Notes under the pieces: generated by a model | The model's database searches: none | Seen by the model: only the letters and a program-made list of their open reading frames with translations | Told to the model about the DNA's origin: nothing | Program-made: the position numbers and the translations under genes | In this document: piece after piece, positions 17,813 to 26,713 of the stretch | Position numbering within the stretch: the stretch's first letter is position 1 | Layout of the letters: each line of letters begins with the position of its first letter | Assembly (NCBI GenBank): GCA_019233055.1 | Contig: JAFAMV010000030.1 | Span: forward strand, 1-47,918 | Direction: 5' to 3' | DNA length: 47,918 nt | Source of the DNA: Curvibacter sp. | GTDB taxonomy: Bacteria; Pseudomonadota; Gammaproteobacteria; Burkholderiales; Burkholderiaceae_C

Positions 17813-18169
17813 TCAAAGCCCCAATTCGGCCGCCTCTTCGTCGGTGAACACCCGCGAGCGCGTATGGAAGGCTTTGCCGGTGGGGCCTTCGAGCGAGAAG
17901 GTGCCGCCGGTGCCCTCGATCACGTCGATGATGAGCTGGGTGTGCTTCCAGTACTCATACTGGTTGGCCCCGATGTAGAAACGGATGCCGCCGATGTCGC
18001 CCAGGTACACATCGCCCGCGCCGATGGTCAGCTCACCGGGCAGGTAGGCGTTGGCGGCGCTGTTGTCGCAGCAGCCCCCCGACTGGTGGAAGAAGAAGTC
18101 GCCGTGCTGCGCACGCAACTCATCGATCAGGGCCAGCGCGGCGGGCGTGGCAATCACTTTGTCGACCAT
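17813..18169 (-). CDS. DUF779 domain protein
   Basis: A 118-residue protein of the DUF779 family, of unknown biochemical role, regularly found beside acetaldehyde or ExaC-type aldehyde dehydrogenases, as here. It contains FFFHQSGGCCDNSAANAYLPGE with adjacent Cys33-Cys34, and VYLGDIGGIRFYIGANQYEYWKHTQLIIDV, then GTFSLEGPTGKAF. The start at 18169 has GGAGGT about 6 bases upstream. It lies 110 bp downstream of the dehydrogenase gene, with a terminator-like hairpin in between, so its expression may be reduced by partial termination. Confidence 0.9.
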   Translation of the reverse strand: MVDKVIATPAALALIDELRAQHGDFFFHQSGGCCDNSAANAYLPGELTIGAGDVYLGDIGGIRFYIGANQYEYWKHTQLIIDVIEGTGGTFSLEGPTGKAFHTRSRVFTDEEAAELGL

Positions 18170-18199
18170 GGAACACCTCCGGATCATGCCCATCCAGGC

Positions 18200-18232
18200 A
18201 AAAAGCGCCCGGCACCCGGCCGAGGCCGGGTG
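18200..18232 (-). terminator. Terminator-like hairpin between the aldehyde dehydrogenase gene and the DUF779 gene
   Basis: CACCCGGCC (18213-18221) and GGCCGGGTG (18224-18232) form a perfect stem; reading the minus strand, it is followed about 8 bases later by five T residues (18200-18204). The T-run is short and displaced, so it may be a partial terminator or transcript-stabilising hairpin. Confidence 0.45.
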
Positions 18233-18279
18233 ATGGAGCGCGTCAAGGAGAGAGAAGTTTCAATCCAGCGTCGGCCGGA

Positions 18280-19800
<1,521 letters not shown>

Positions 19801-19862
19801 GGTCTTGTCTCCAGATGAGGTTTGAGTGAACCGCCAGACCCGGCCGGCGGACTCTCTGTCTT

Positions 19863-19878
19863 ATCAAGAGGCGTGCCA
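19863..19878 (-). promoter_or_regulatory. Sigma-54 (-24/-12) promoter of exaC
   Basis: Reading the minus strand, TGGCACG-N4-TTGAT matches the sigma-54 consensus TGGCACG-N4-TTGCW except for one base in the -12 element. The -12 element ends 63 bases upstream of the exaC start codon. Sigma-54 control with an AcoR-type activator is known for acetoin and acetaldehyde dehydrogenase genes; no such activator gene is in the window. Confidence 0.75.
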
Positions 19879-20018
19879 CCCCGCCCTGTCTCGGTGATGT
19901 GACAGGATCGCCGGACCGCAAAGGGCAGCCAAGTCATTGATTCCATTGGGAATGGGTGCGCCAACGACCTTCGATCGCTCACCCCTCTGTCACAGTGCGC
20001 CGCCTTTTCCGATGCCCG

Positions 20019-20039
20019 GGTGTTGCATGGAGCAACACC
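20019..20039. promoter_or_regulatory. Perfect inverted repeat, probable enhancer site for a sigma-54 activator
   Basis: GGTGTTGC-N5-GCAACACC is a perfect 8-bp inverted repeat, about 140 bp upstream of the sigma-54 promoter of exaC. That is a normal distance for an upstream activator sequence acting through DNA looping. Which activator binds is not shown. Confidence 0.55.
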
Positions 20040-20182
20040 TGTGCGCGAATGGGACAGTCCCGGCCCGAGCCGGCTCAGGGAAGCCCCCATGTCCCACGCG
20101 GCCACGGACCGGGATCCGGCCAAACGCCTACACTGAAGCCCTCAGCGCCCTCTTTGCCCTTGAGCCCACCCGAGCCCGCCCC

Positions 20183-20614
20183 ATGCCCTTCCTGCCCCAT
20201 GTGCTTCGCCGACTCACGGCGGCCGGATGCCTGTCCCTCACAGCCGCCCTGCTGCTGAGCCCGGCACAGGCCTCGGCTGACCCGGCCAGCCCGGCCGTGC
20301 GGGCCGAGATCGAGGCCCTGCTGATCCGGCTCGAACAGGTGCATTGCGAGTTCTACCGCAACGGCGACTGGCACAGCGGCGCCGAAGCCCATGCCCATCT
20401 GCAGCACAAGCTCGACTACCTGCAGGACCGCATCACGCTCGAAAGCACCGAGCAGTTCATCGAGCTGGCGGCCAGCAAGAGCAGTTGGTCGGGCACGCCC
20501 TACCAGGTCCGGTGCGGCAAGGCCGATCCCCAGCCCAGCGCCCAATGGCTGCGCCAGCAACTGCAGTGGATCCGCAGCGGCGGCGCCAGCCCCAGGCAGG
20601 GCGGCCGGCCATGA
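20183..20614 (+). CDS. DUF5329 family exported protein
   Basis: A 143-residue protein with an N-terminal signal sequence (HVLRRLTAAGCLSLTAALLLSPAQASA). The mature part matches DUF5329: IEALLIRLEQVHCEFYRNGDWHSGAEAHAHLQHKLDYLQDR, then EQFIELAASKSSWSGTPYQVRCGKADPQPSAQWLRQQL. Two cysteines could form a disulfide. The function of the family is unknown; a periplasmic location is inferred from the signal. The stop overlaps the ATG of the next gene by 4 bases, so the two are coupled. Confidence 0.85.
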   Translation: MPFLPHVLRRLTAAGCLSLTAALLLSPAQASADPASPAVRAEIEALLIRLEQVHCEFYRNGDWHSGAEAHAHLQHKLDYLQDRITLESTEQFIELAASKSSWSGTPYQVRCGKADPQPSAQWLRQQLQWIRSGGASPRQGGRP

Positions 20615-21051
20615 CGACCGGCTCCGCCCGGGCCCGCCCCGACCCTGTGCTGCGCTTCCGCTCCGGCGTCGATGCCTGGCTGGCGGGGCTGATCCTGGCC
20701 TCACTGCTTCTGGTGCTGGTGGTGCTGTGGCGCTCGCCGCTGCCGGCGGCCCTGGCGCTGCCGATCCTGGCCTTGGGCTGCGCCCTGCCCCTGTCGACCC
20801 TGCTGGGCACCCACTACACCCTGGACGAGGACACGCTGCTCATCCGCAGCGGACCGATGCGCTGGCGCATCGCCATCCGCGACATCCGGGCCGTCACGCC
20901 GACCCGCAGCGCCGCGTCCAGTCCGGCGCTGTCGCTGGACCGGCTGCGCATCGACCACGGCCCCGGCCGCTGCGTGCTGATCTCGCCGGCCGACAGGCAG
21001 GGCTTTCTGGACGCCCTGCGTGAGCGACAGCGCAGGCTGGCTGCGATCTGA
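20611..21051 (+). CDS. Membrane protein with bacterial PH-like domain
   Basis: A 146-residue protein. Residues 1-20 are soluble, then two hydrophobic helices (about 21-43 and 46-66: LAGLILASLLLVLVVLW, LALPILALGCALPLSTLL). A short PH-like beta domain follows: THYTLDEDTLLIRSGPMRWRIAIRDIRAVTPTRSAASSPALSLDRLRIDH, ending with ADRQGFLDALRER. This is the layout of small YdbT/YdbS-like PH proteins. The start overlaps the DUF5329 stop (ATGA). Role unknown; co-occurrence of DUF5329 and this PH protein suggests a joint envelope role, by inference only. Confidence 0.8.
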   Translation: MTTGSARARPDPVLRFRSGVDAWLAGLILASLLLVLVVLWRSPLPAALALPILALGCALPLSTLLGTHYTLDEDTLLIRSGPMRWRIAIRDIRAVTPTRSAASSPALSLDRLRIDHGPGRCVLISPADRQGFLDALRERQRRLAAI

Positions 21052-21121
21052 AGGCTGCGGCCCCCGCCGGCGGCCTGCCAGCCCCTAGAATCGCCAGGCC
21101 CCCAACCACCAGGAGCGCCCC

Positions 21122-21538
21122 ATGCAACCCTACCTGAGCTTCAATGGAAACTGTGCCGAGGCCCTGGCGTTCTACGCCGAATGCCTGGGCGGCCAGATCG
21201 TCATGAAACTGAGCTACGGCGAGTCGCCCGCTGCCGCGCAGACGCCGCCGGACCAGAAGGACCTCATCATGCATGCGCGCCTGCAGGCGCGCGGCTTCAC
21301 CCTCATGGGTTCGGACATGCCGCCCGACCGCCCCTTCGAGGCCTACAAGGGCTTCCAGCTGTCGGTGCCGGTCACCGACCCCGAGGAAGGCCGTCGCGTG
21401 TTCGAGGCCCTGGCCCAGGGCGGTCAGGTGGCCATGCCCTTTGAGGCCACTTTCTGGTCGCCCGGTTTCGGCATGCTGACCGACCGATTCGGCGTCACCT
21501 GGATGGTCAACACCGAAAGCCCTGCTGTGGCCGGCTGA
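21122..21538 (+). CDS. PhnB-like VOC family protein
   Basis: A 138-residue protein of the glyoxalase/bleomycin-resistance (vicinal oxygen chelate) superfamily, PhnB/DUF1338-like branch. It shows the paired beta-alpha-beta modules: MQPYLSFNGNCAEALAFYAECLGGQIVMKLSYGE, then DLIMHARLQARGFTLMGSDMPPD, VPVTDPEEGRRVFEALAQGGQVAMPFEATFWSPGFGMLTDRFGVTWMVN. Despite the PhnB name such proteins have no proven phosphonate role. AGGAG lies 7-8 bases before the ATG. Substrate unknown. Confidence 0.9.
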   Translation: MQPYLSFNGNCAEALAFYAECLGGQIVMKLSYGESPAAAQTPPDQKDLIMHARLQARGFTLMGSDMPPDRPFEAYKGFQLSVPVTDPEEGRRVFEALAQGGQVAMPFEATFWSPGFGMLTDRFGVTWMVNTESPAVAG

Positions 21539-21556
21539 GCCTTGCACCTGTTGAGC

Positions 21557-22120
21557 ATGCACCTGCCGACCCTCCGACTTCTGAGCACCTGCCTGGTCTG
21601 GGCCGCCGGCCTGAGCGCTGCGCAGACACCCGGCAACCTCCAGCTCTCCGAGGACGGCAGCCAGGTCGTCGCGCTGCGTGAAAAGCTGGTCTGGCCGCGC
21701 TGCGTCGAAGGCATGCAGTGGAACGGCAAGACCTGCACGGGCCAGGCCCTGCTGGTCGACCATGCGGGCGCCCTGGCGCTGGCCACGGCCAAACAGAAGG
21801 CTGACGGGCTGCGCTGGCGCCTGCCGCGCGTGCCGGAACTGCGCCGCCTGACCAATCCCAAGGCCGACCCCGCCGGCATCGATCCGCTCCTGTTCCCGGC
21901 CGCGCCGGCCATGTGGTACTGGTCGGCCACCAGTTCGGTCAGCGGCAGCGCCATCAACCAGTACAACTACGGCAACATCGAAAATGGCGTCAACGGCTCC
22001 AACATCAGCCGCATCAATGTCTCCAACGGCTGGGCCGTGAACCTGCAGACCGGCGAGGCGCGCGGCGACGTGGCCAAGCGCAGCCTGCTGCCCGTGCGCC
22101 TGGTGCGACCCCAGGATTGA
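21557..22120 (+). CDS. Exported DUF1566 (Lcl C-terminal) domain protein
   Basis: A 187-residue protein with a signal peptide (LRLLSTCLVWAAGLSAAQ) and a DUF1566 domain: LVWPRCVEGMQWNGKTCTGQ with two Cys, ALATAKQKADGLRWRLPRVPELRRLTNP, a WYWSATSS motif, and the closing KRSLLPVRLVR. In this family the WSAT/SSS and VR segments are conserved, and members are secreted or surface proteins of uncertain role. I chose ATG 21557 over a TTG at 21542 in the same frame. It lies 18 bp after the VOC gene. Confidence 0.85.
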   Translation: MHLPTLRLLSTCLVWAAGLSAAQTPGNLQLSEDGSQVVALREKLVWPRCVEGMQWNGKTCTGQALLVDHAGALALATAKQKADGLRWRLPRVPELRRLTNPKADPAGIDPLLFPAAPAMWYWSATSSVSGSAINQYNYGNIENGVNGSNISRINVSNGWAVNLQTGEARGDVAKRSLLPVRLVRPQD

Positions 22121-22206
22121 AGGCGCGACGCCGGCAGTCTGCATAAAATGCAGGCTCTTCCGATCGCCCGCCCGCTGGCGGGCCCTCCTCTTTCCATCGC
22201 CTGTCC

Positions 22207-23394
22207 ATGATCATCAAACCCCGCGTGCGCGGCTTCATCTGCGTCACCGCCCACCCCGTGGGTTGCCAAGCCAACGTCCAGCAACAGATCGACTATGTGA
22301 AGTCGCACGGACCCGTCGCCAACGGCCCGAAACGGGTGCTGGTCATCGGCGCCTCCACCGGTTACGGCCTGGCGGCCCGCATCACGGCGGCCTTCGGCAG
22401 CGGCGCGGCCACGCTCGGGGTGTTCTTCGAGCGCGCCGGCAGCGGCAACAAACCCGGCACCGCCGGCTGGTACAACAGCGCGGCCTTCCACCAGCAGGCC
22501 CAGGCCGCCGGCCTGTATGCCAGCAGCATCAACGGCGACGCCTTCAGCGACGACATCAAGCGCCAGACCATCGAGCGCATCCGCCAGGACCTGGGCCAGG
22601 TCGACCTGGTGGTCTACAGCCTGGCAGCCCCCCGCCGCACCCACCCGGTCAGCGGCGAGGTGTTCAACTCCACCCTCAAGCCCATCGGCCAGGAGATCCG
22701 GGTGCGCACCCTGGACACCGACCAGGAACTCATCAAGGACCTGGTCCTGCCCCCGGCCAGCGAGGACGAGATCGCCCACACCGTGGCGGTGATGGGCGGC
22801 GAAGACTGGCAGATGTGGATCGATGCGCTGCAGGAGGCCCAGGTGCTGGCGCCCGGTGCCAAGACCACGGCCTTCACCTACCTGGGCGAGAAGATCACCC
22901 AGGACATCTACTGGAACGGCTCCATCGGCGCGGCCAAGAAGGACCTGGACCGCAAGGCCCTGGCCATCCGCGCACAACTCGCCCCCCAGGGCGGCGACGC
23001 CCGCGTGGCGGTGCTCAAGGCCGTGGTCACCCAGGCCAGCTCGGCCATTCCGATGATGCCGCTGTACCTGTCCCTGCTGTTCAAGGTGATGAAGCAGCAA
23101 GGCAGCCACGAGAACTGCATCGAGCAGATCGACGGTCTGTTCCGCGACAGCCTCTACGGCCCGAGCCCGATCCTGGATGAGGAAGGCCGCCTGCGCGCCG
23201 ACACCAAGGAACTGGCCCCCGAGGTGCAGGACCGGGTGCGCGAGCTCTGGGGCCAGGTGAACGACGCCAACCTGTTCGAGGTGACCGACTTCGCCGGCTA
23301 CAAGCACGAGTTCCTGCGCCTTTTCGGCTTCGATGTCGAAGGCGTCGACTACGAGGCCGAGGTGGACGCCGACGTGGCGATCCCCGGCCTCTGA
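22207..23394 (+). CDS. fabV: Enoyl-ACP reductase FabV (trans-2-enoyl-CoA reductase)
   Basis: NADH-dependent reductase catalysing the last step of fatty-acid elongation. It has 395 residues, the family norm, longer than Fab[21 protein letters not shown], the nucleotide-binding [16 protein letters not shown] and the catalytic Tyr-x8-Lys (Tyr235 and Lys244 in [11 protein letters not shown]) are FabV signatures. FabV enzymes tend to be insensitive to triclosan, a known property of the family. It stands alone between the DUF1566 gene and the TolC-like gene. Confidence 0.96.
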   Translation: MIIKPRVRGFICVTAHPVGCQANVQQQIDYVKSHGPVANGPKRVLVIGASTGYGLAARITAAFGSGAATLGVFFERAGSGNKPGTAGWYNSAAFHQQAQAAGLYASSINGDAFSDDIKRQTIERIRQDLGQVDLVVYSLAAPRRTHPVSGEVFNSTLKPIGQEIRVRTLDTDQELIKDLVLPPASEDEIAHTVAVMGGEDWQMWIDALQEAQVLAPGAKTTAFTYLGEKITQDIYWNGSIGAAKKDLDRKALAIRAQLAPQGGDARVAVLKAVVTQASSAIPMMPLYLSLLFKVMKQQGSHENCIEQIDGLFRDSLYGPSPILDEEGRLRADTKELAPEVQDRVRELWGQVNDANLFEVTDFAGYKHEFLRLFGFDVEGVDYEAEVDADVAIPGL

Positions 23395-23464
23395 ACGGTC
23401 GGGCGCACCTGGGGACGGCCCCGCCGGCCGGTCTGCCGCCCCCGACTCCCTCTCAGGGCGATCC

Positions 23465-24889
23465 ATGAAACCACCCATGCTCCTGCGCCTGCTGCCCCGT
23501 CTGTGCCTGCTGGCCTCGGCGGGCCTGCTGGGCGCCTGTGCCAGCCTCTCGCCCGACAGCGGCTTCTCGCAGCTGCAGACCAGCCTCCACGAGCACCTGG
23601 ACCAGGACCTCGCCTGGGCCCGCGACGACGAACAGCGCCAGGCCCTGAAAGCCCGCGTCGACGCTCTGCTGGCCCGCCCGCTGAGTGCCGACGATGCCGT
23701 CCAGGTCGCCCTGCTCAACAACCGTGGCCTGCAGGCCGCCTTCGCCGAACTCGCCGTGGCCGACGCCGACCGGGTCCAGGCCGACCGGCTGCCCAATCCG
23801 CGCCTGTCCATGCTGCGGGCCAGCCAGGCCAGCACGGGCGATGTGAAGCTGGAGCAGGTCCTGGGCTTCGATCTGCTGGCCCTGGTCACCCGCCCCCAGG
23901 TCAGCGACATCGAACGCAGGCGCTTTGAACAGGTCCGGCGCCAGACCGGGCTGGCGGTGCTGACGCTGGCCTCCGACACCCGCCAGGCCTACTACGCCGC
24001 CGTGGCGGCCGAGCAGTCGGCCGGCTACGCCGAACAGGTGATGCAGGCCGCCCAGGCCGGCGCCGATCTGGGCCGGCTGTTGACCGAGGCCGGCAACTGG
24101 AGCCGGCTCAGCCAGGCCCAGGAAGAAGGCTTTCTCAACGAATCGGCCCTGGCCCTGGCCCGTGCACGCGAGGCCGCCGCCAGCGCACGCGAGCGCCTGC
24201 TGCGCCTGCTCGGGCTGTCGGGCCCGCCGCAGCCCCTGGCCCTGCCCGCCCGGCTGCCCGACCTGCCCGACGCCCTGCCGGCGCGGCCCGATGTCGAGCA
24301 GACCGCCATGGCACGCAGGCTCGACCTCCAGGCCACCCGCCTGCAGGTCGAGGCCCTGGCGGCCCGGCTGGGCCTGAGCCGCACCACGCGCTTCATCAAT
24401 GTGCTCGAGTTCGGACCGGCCCGCGAGCTCGAAGGCGCCCCCGGCAGCGGCGCCAAGACCGGCTTTCAGGTCTCGTTCGAGCTGCCGCTGTTCGATTGGG
24501 GCGACGCCCGCGTGGCCAAGGCCGAGGCCCTCTACATGCAGGCCGTCGAGCGGGCGGCGCAACGGGCGGTGGAGGCGCGCTCCGAGGTGCGCGAGAGCGA
24601 TCAGGTCCGGCGCTCGCGCTACGAGATCGCCCGCCGCTACCGCGACGAGGTGCTGCCCCTGAAGCGGCGCATCGGCGAAGAGAAGCTGCTGCGCTACAAC
24701 GGCATGCTGCTGAGCCCCTTCGAGCTGCTGGCCGATGCGCGCGAGCAGGCCGCCAGCGTGCGCGACAGCATCGAGGCCCTGCGCGATTTCTGGATCGCCC
24801 AGGCCCGGCTCGACATGAGCCTGCTCGGCCCCGCCGGCCCGGCCCCCGCCCCGGGAACGGACGCAGGCGCCCCAGACCCCCTCCCCTGA
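23465..24889 (+). CDS. TolC-family outer-membrane lipoprotein
   Basis: A 474-residue outer-membrane efflux protein. The signal peptide ends with lipobox LLGAC, acylated Cys25. Two OEP repeats are visible: LSADDAVQVALLNNRGLQAAFAELAVADADRVQADRLPNPRLSM opens the first, and FELPLFDWGDARVAKAEALYMQAVERAAQRAVEARSEVR the second, with coiled-coil stretches rich in Ala, Arg and Glu. It lies 19 bp before a multicopper oxidase gene, so metal (copper) handling is the likely context. No membrane-fusion protein or RND pump lies next to it, so its partner is elsewhere or absent. Confidence 0.88.
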   Translation: MKPPMLLRLLPRLCLLASAGLLGACASLSPDSGFSQLQTSLHEHLDQDLAWARDDEQRQALKARVDALLARPLSADDAVQVALLNNRGLQAAFAELAVADADRVQADRLPNPRLSMLRASQASTGDVKLEQVLGFDLLALVTRPQVSDIERRRFEQVRRQTGLAVLTLASDTRQAYYAAVAAEQSAGYAEQVMQAAQAGADLGRLLTEAGNWSRLSQAQEEGFLNESALALARAREAAASARERLLRLLGLSGPPQPLALPARLPDLPDALPARPDVEQTAMARRLDLQATRLQVEALAARLGLSRTTRFINVLEFGPARELEGAPGSGAKTGFQVSFELPLFDWGDARVAKAEALYMQAVERAAQRAVEARSEVRESDQVRRSRYEIARRYRDEVLPLKRRIGEEKLLRYNGMLLSPFELLADAREQAASVRDSIEALRDFWIAQARLDMSLLGPAGPAPAPGTDAGAPDPLP

Positions 24890-24908
24890 CACCGGTTTCC
24901 CCCACCCC

Positions 24909-26321
24909 ATGAACTCAAGACGTCATTTTCTCGGCGGGGCCGGCGCCATCGCCGCCGCCGTGGGTGCCGCCACCGTCGGCCGCGCCGCGCTGGCCGGCCT
25001 GCCCGAGCCGGTGCACCAGGACTCGGCCGACACCATGCCGCCCCTGCAGCCGGGCCAGGGCCGCCCTTACCGGCCGGTGCTCACCCTCAACGGCTGGACC
25101 CTGCCCTGGCGCATGAACCAGGGCGTCAAGGAGTTCCACCTGGTGGCCGAACCCGTGGTGCGCGAGATGGCGCCGGGCTTCAAGGCCCATCTGTGGGGCT
25201 ACAACGGCCAGAGCCCGGGCCCGACGATCGAGGTGGTCGAGGGCGACCGGGTGCGCATCTTCGTCACCAACCGCCTGCCCGAACACACCAGCGTGCACTG
25301 GCACGGCCAGCGGGTGCCCAATGGCATGGACGGCGTCTCGGGACTGACCCAGGCCCCGATCCAGCCCGGCAGCACCTGGGTCTACGAATTCGTGGCGCGC
25401 CGCCCCGGCACCTTCATGTACCACCCCCATGCCGATGAGATGACGCAGATGGCCATGGGCATGATGGGCCTGTGGGTGACCCACCCGCGGGCGCGCCATC
25501 CGCTGATCGACGAGGTCGATCGCGACTTCTGCTTCCTGCTCAACGCCTACGACATCGACCCCGGCAGCTTTGCACCCAAGACCAGCACCATGCTCGACTT
25601 CAATCTCTGGAGCTGGAACAGCCGCGTCTTCCCGGGCATCGATTCGCTCAATGTGCGCCAGGGCGACCGGGTCCGCATCCGGGTCGGCAACCTGACCATG
25701 ACCAACCACCCCATCCACCTGCACGGCCACGAGTTCTGCGTCACCGGCACCGACGGCGGCCCCGTCCCCAAGGCAGGGCGCTGGCCCGAGGTCACCACCG
25801 ACGTGGCCGTGGGGCAGATGCGCCAGATCGAGTTCATCGCCGACGAGGAAGGCGACTGGGCCATCCACTGCCACAAGAGCCACCACACCATGAACGCCAT
25901 GGGCCACGGGCTGCCGTCCCTGATCGGGGTCGACCAGTCGGCGCTGGCCGCACGCATCCAGGACCTGATCCCCGACTACATGGCCATGGGCGGACGCGGC
26001 ATGGCCGACATGGGACGCATGCGCATGCCGCTGCCCGACAACACCCTGCCCATGATGACCGGCCAGGGGCCCTTCGGCGGGGTCGAGATGGGGGGCATGT
26101 TCAGCGTCCTCAAGGTGCGCAAAGACCAGGCCCCGGGTGACCACCGCGACCCGGGCTGGTTCAGCCACCCGCCCGGCACCCAGGCCCATGAGGTCGCCAG
26201 GGCGCCCGCCGAACCCAGCCGCCAGGACGCCGCAGGCGGCAGCTCGATGCCCCTGGCCTCGCCGTCCGGGCACGAGGTCGAGGTGCAGGTCCGCAAACCC
26301 GGCGGCCACGCGCATCACTGA
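24909..26321 (+). CDS. Periplasmic multicopper oxidase (copper resistance type)
   Basis: A 470-residue periplasmic oxidase with a Tat signal (NSRRHFLGG at 2-10, followed by a hydrophobic Ala-rich stretch). All copper-binding motifs are present: HWHG (130-133), YHPH (171-174), HPIHLHGH (267-274) and HCHKSHHTMNAM (320-331). The C-terminus after about 350 is rich in Met, Gly and His (MGGRGMADMGRMRMPLP, PMMTGQGPFGGVEMGGMF, and a final GGHAHH), typical of copper-tolerance oxidases of the CopA/CueO kind. It is probably a cuprous or phenol oxidase protecting the periplasm. Probably co-transcribed with the TolC-like gene. Confidence 0.9.
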   Translation: MNSRRHFLGGAGAIAAAVGAATVGRAALAGLPEPVHQDSADTMPPLQPGQGRPYRPVLTLNGWTLPWRMNQGVKEFHLVAEPVVREMAPGFKAHLWGYNGQSPGPTIEVVEGDRVRIFVTNRLPEHTSVHWHGQRVPNGMDGVSGLTQAPIQPGSTWVYEFVARRPGTFMYHPHADEMTQMAMGMMGLWVTHPRARHPLIDEVDRDFCFLLNAYDIDPGSFAPKTSTMLDFNLWSWNSRVFPGIDSLNVRQGDRVRIRVGNLTMTNHPIHLHGHEFCVTGTDGGPVPKAGRWPEVTTDVAVGQMRQIEFIADEEGDWAIHCHKSHHTMNAMGHGLPSLIGVDQSALAARIQDLIPDYMAMGGRGMADMGRMRMPLPDNTLPMMTGQGPFGGVEMGGMFSVLKVRKDQAPGDHRDPGWFSHPPGTQAHEVARAPAEPSRQDAAGGSSMPLASPSGHEVEVQVRKPGGHAHH

Positions 26322-26424
26322 AGGCGCCGCCCGGCCCCCGAGCCCGGCGCCGTCGTTGTCGGCGGCCTGTCATCGACATTTCGGCAAGGCCTCCTAGACT
26401 GCTTCCGAGACAGAAAGGTGGCCC

Positions 26425-26694
26425 ATGACAGTCCGTCTTCAGATCGGCAGCGAGATGCGCGACAGCGCTGAAGAGCATCGCTATTTCATCGAGATCTTCG
26501 AGAGTTCGCCCCAGCCCTACTACCTTCATGCCTGGCACGCGGGCGGCGAGGCCCAGGCCTCGTGCAGCGGCATGACCTTGATGCCGCTGGCCGATGCGGT
26601 GGGCCAGCCCTTCTATGCCGAGGCCGCCGCCATGCAGACCCATTGGCAGCGCACCCGGCGGGCCACCGAGGGCGAGGCCCAGGCGGGCGACTGA
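26425..26694 (+). CDS. Small hypothetical protein
   Basis: An 89-residue soluble protein with no signal peptide. The frame has an AAAGGTGG ribosome-binding site 4-7 bases before the ATG and normal codon use for this genome, which supports it being real. The composition is acidic (SAEEHRYFIEIFESSPQPYYLHAWHAGGEA) with no motif I recognise. It lies 103 bp after the copper oxidase gene and converges on the APC permease gene. Confidence 0.55.
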   Translation: MTVRLQIGSEMRDSAEEHRYFIEIFESSPQPYYLHAWHAGGEAQASCSGMTLMPLADAVGQPFYAEAAAMQTHWQRTRRATEGEAQAGD

Positions 26695-26713
26695 GCCTCG
26701 GGCCGGGACCGCG

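Larger units (their letters stand above)
19801..20182. other. 382-bp gap holding the regulatory region of the aldehyde dehydrogenase
   Basis: No gene is supported in this interval. Besides the sigma-54 promoter and the large inverted repeat listed separately, it holds a short palindrome GGGAC-A-GTCCC at 20051-20061 of unknown meaning. I see no clear promoter for the rightward DUF5329 gene. Confidence 0.6.

Noticed and set aside
20051..20061. GGGAC-A-GTCCC palindrome as an operator
   Set aside because: Short and GC-rich, expected by chance at this base composition; no gene-specific support.
19937..20182. N-terminal extension of the DUF5329 gene to an ATG at 19937
   Set aside because: The extra 82 residues cover the activator repeat and would put the signal peptide in mid-protein; the ATG at 20183 is directly before the signal peptide.
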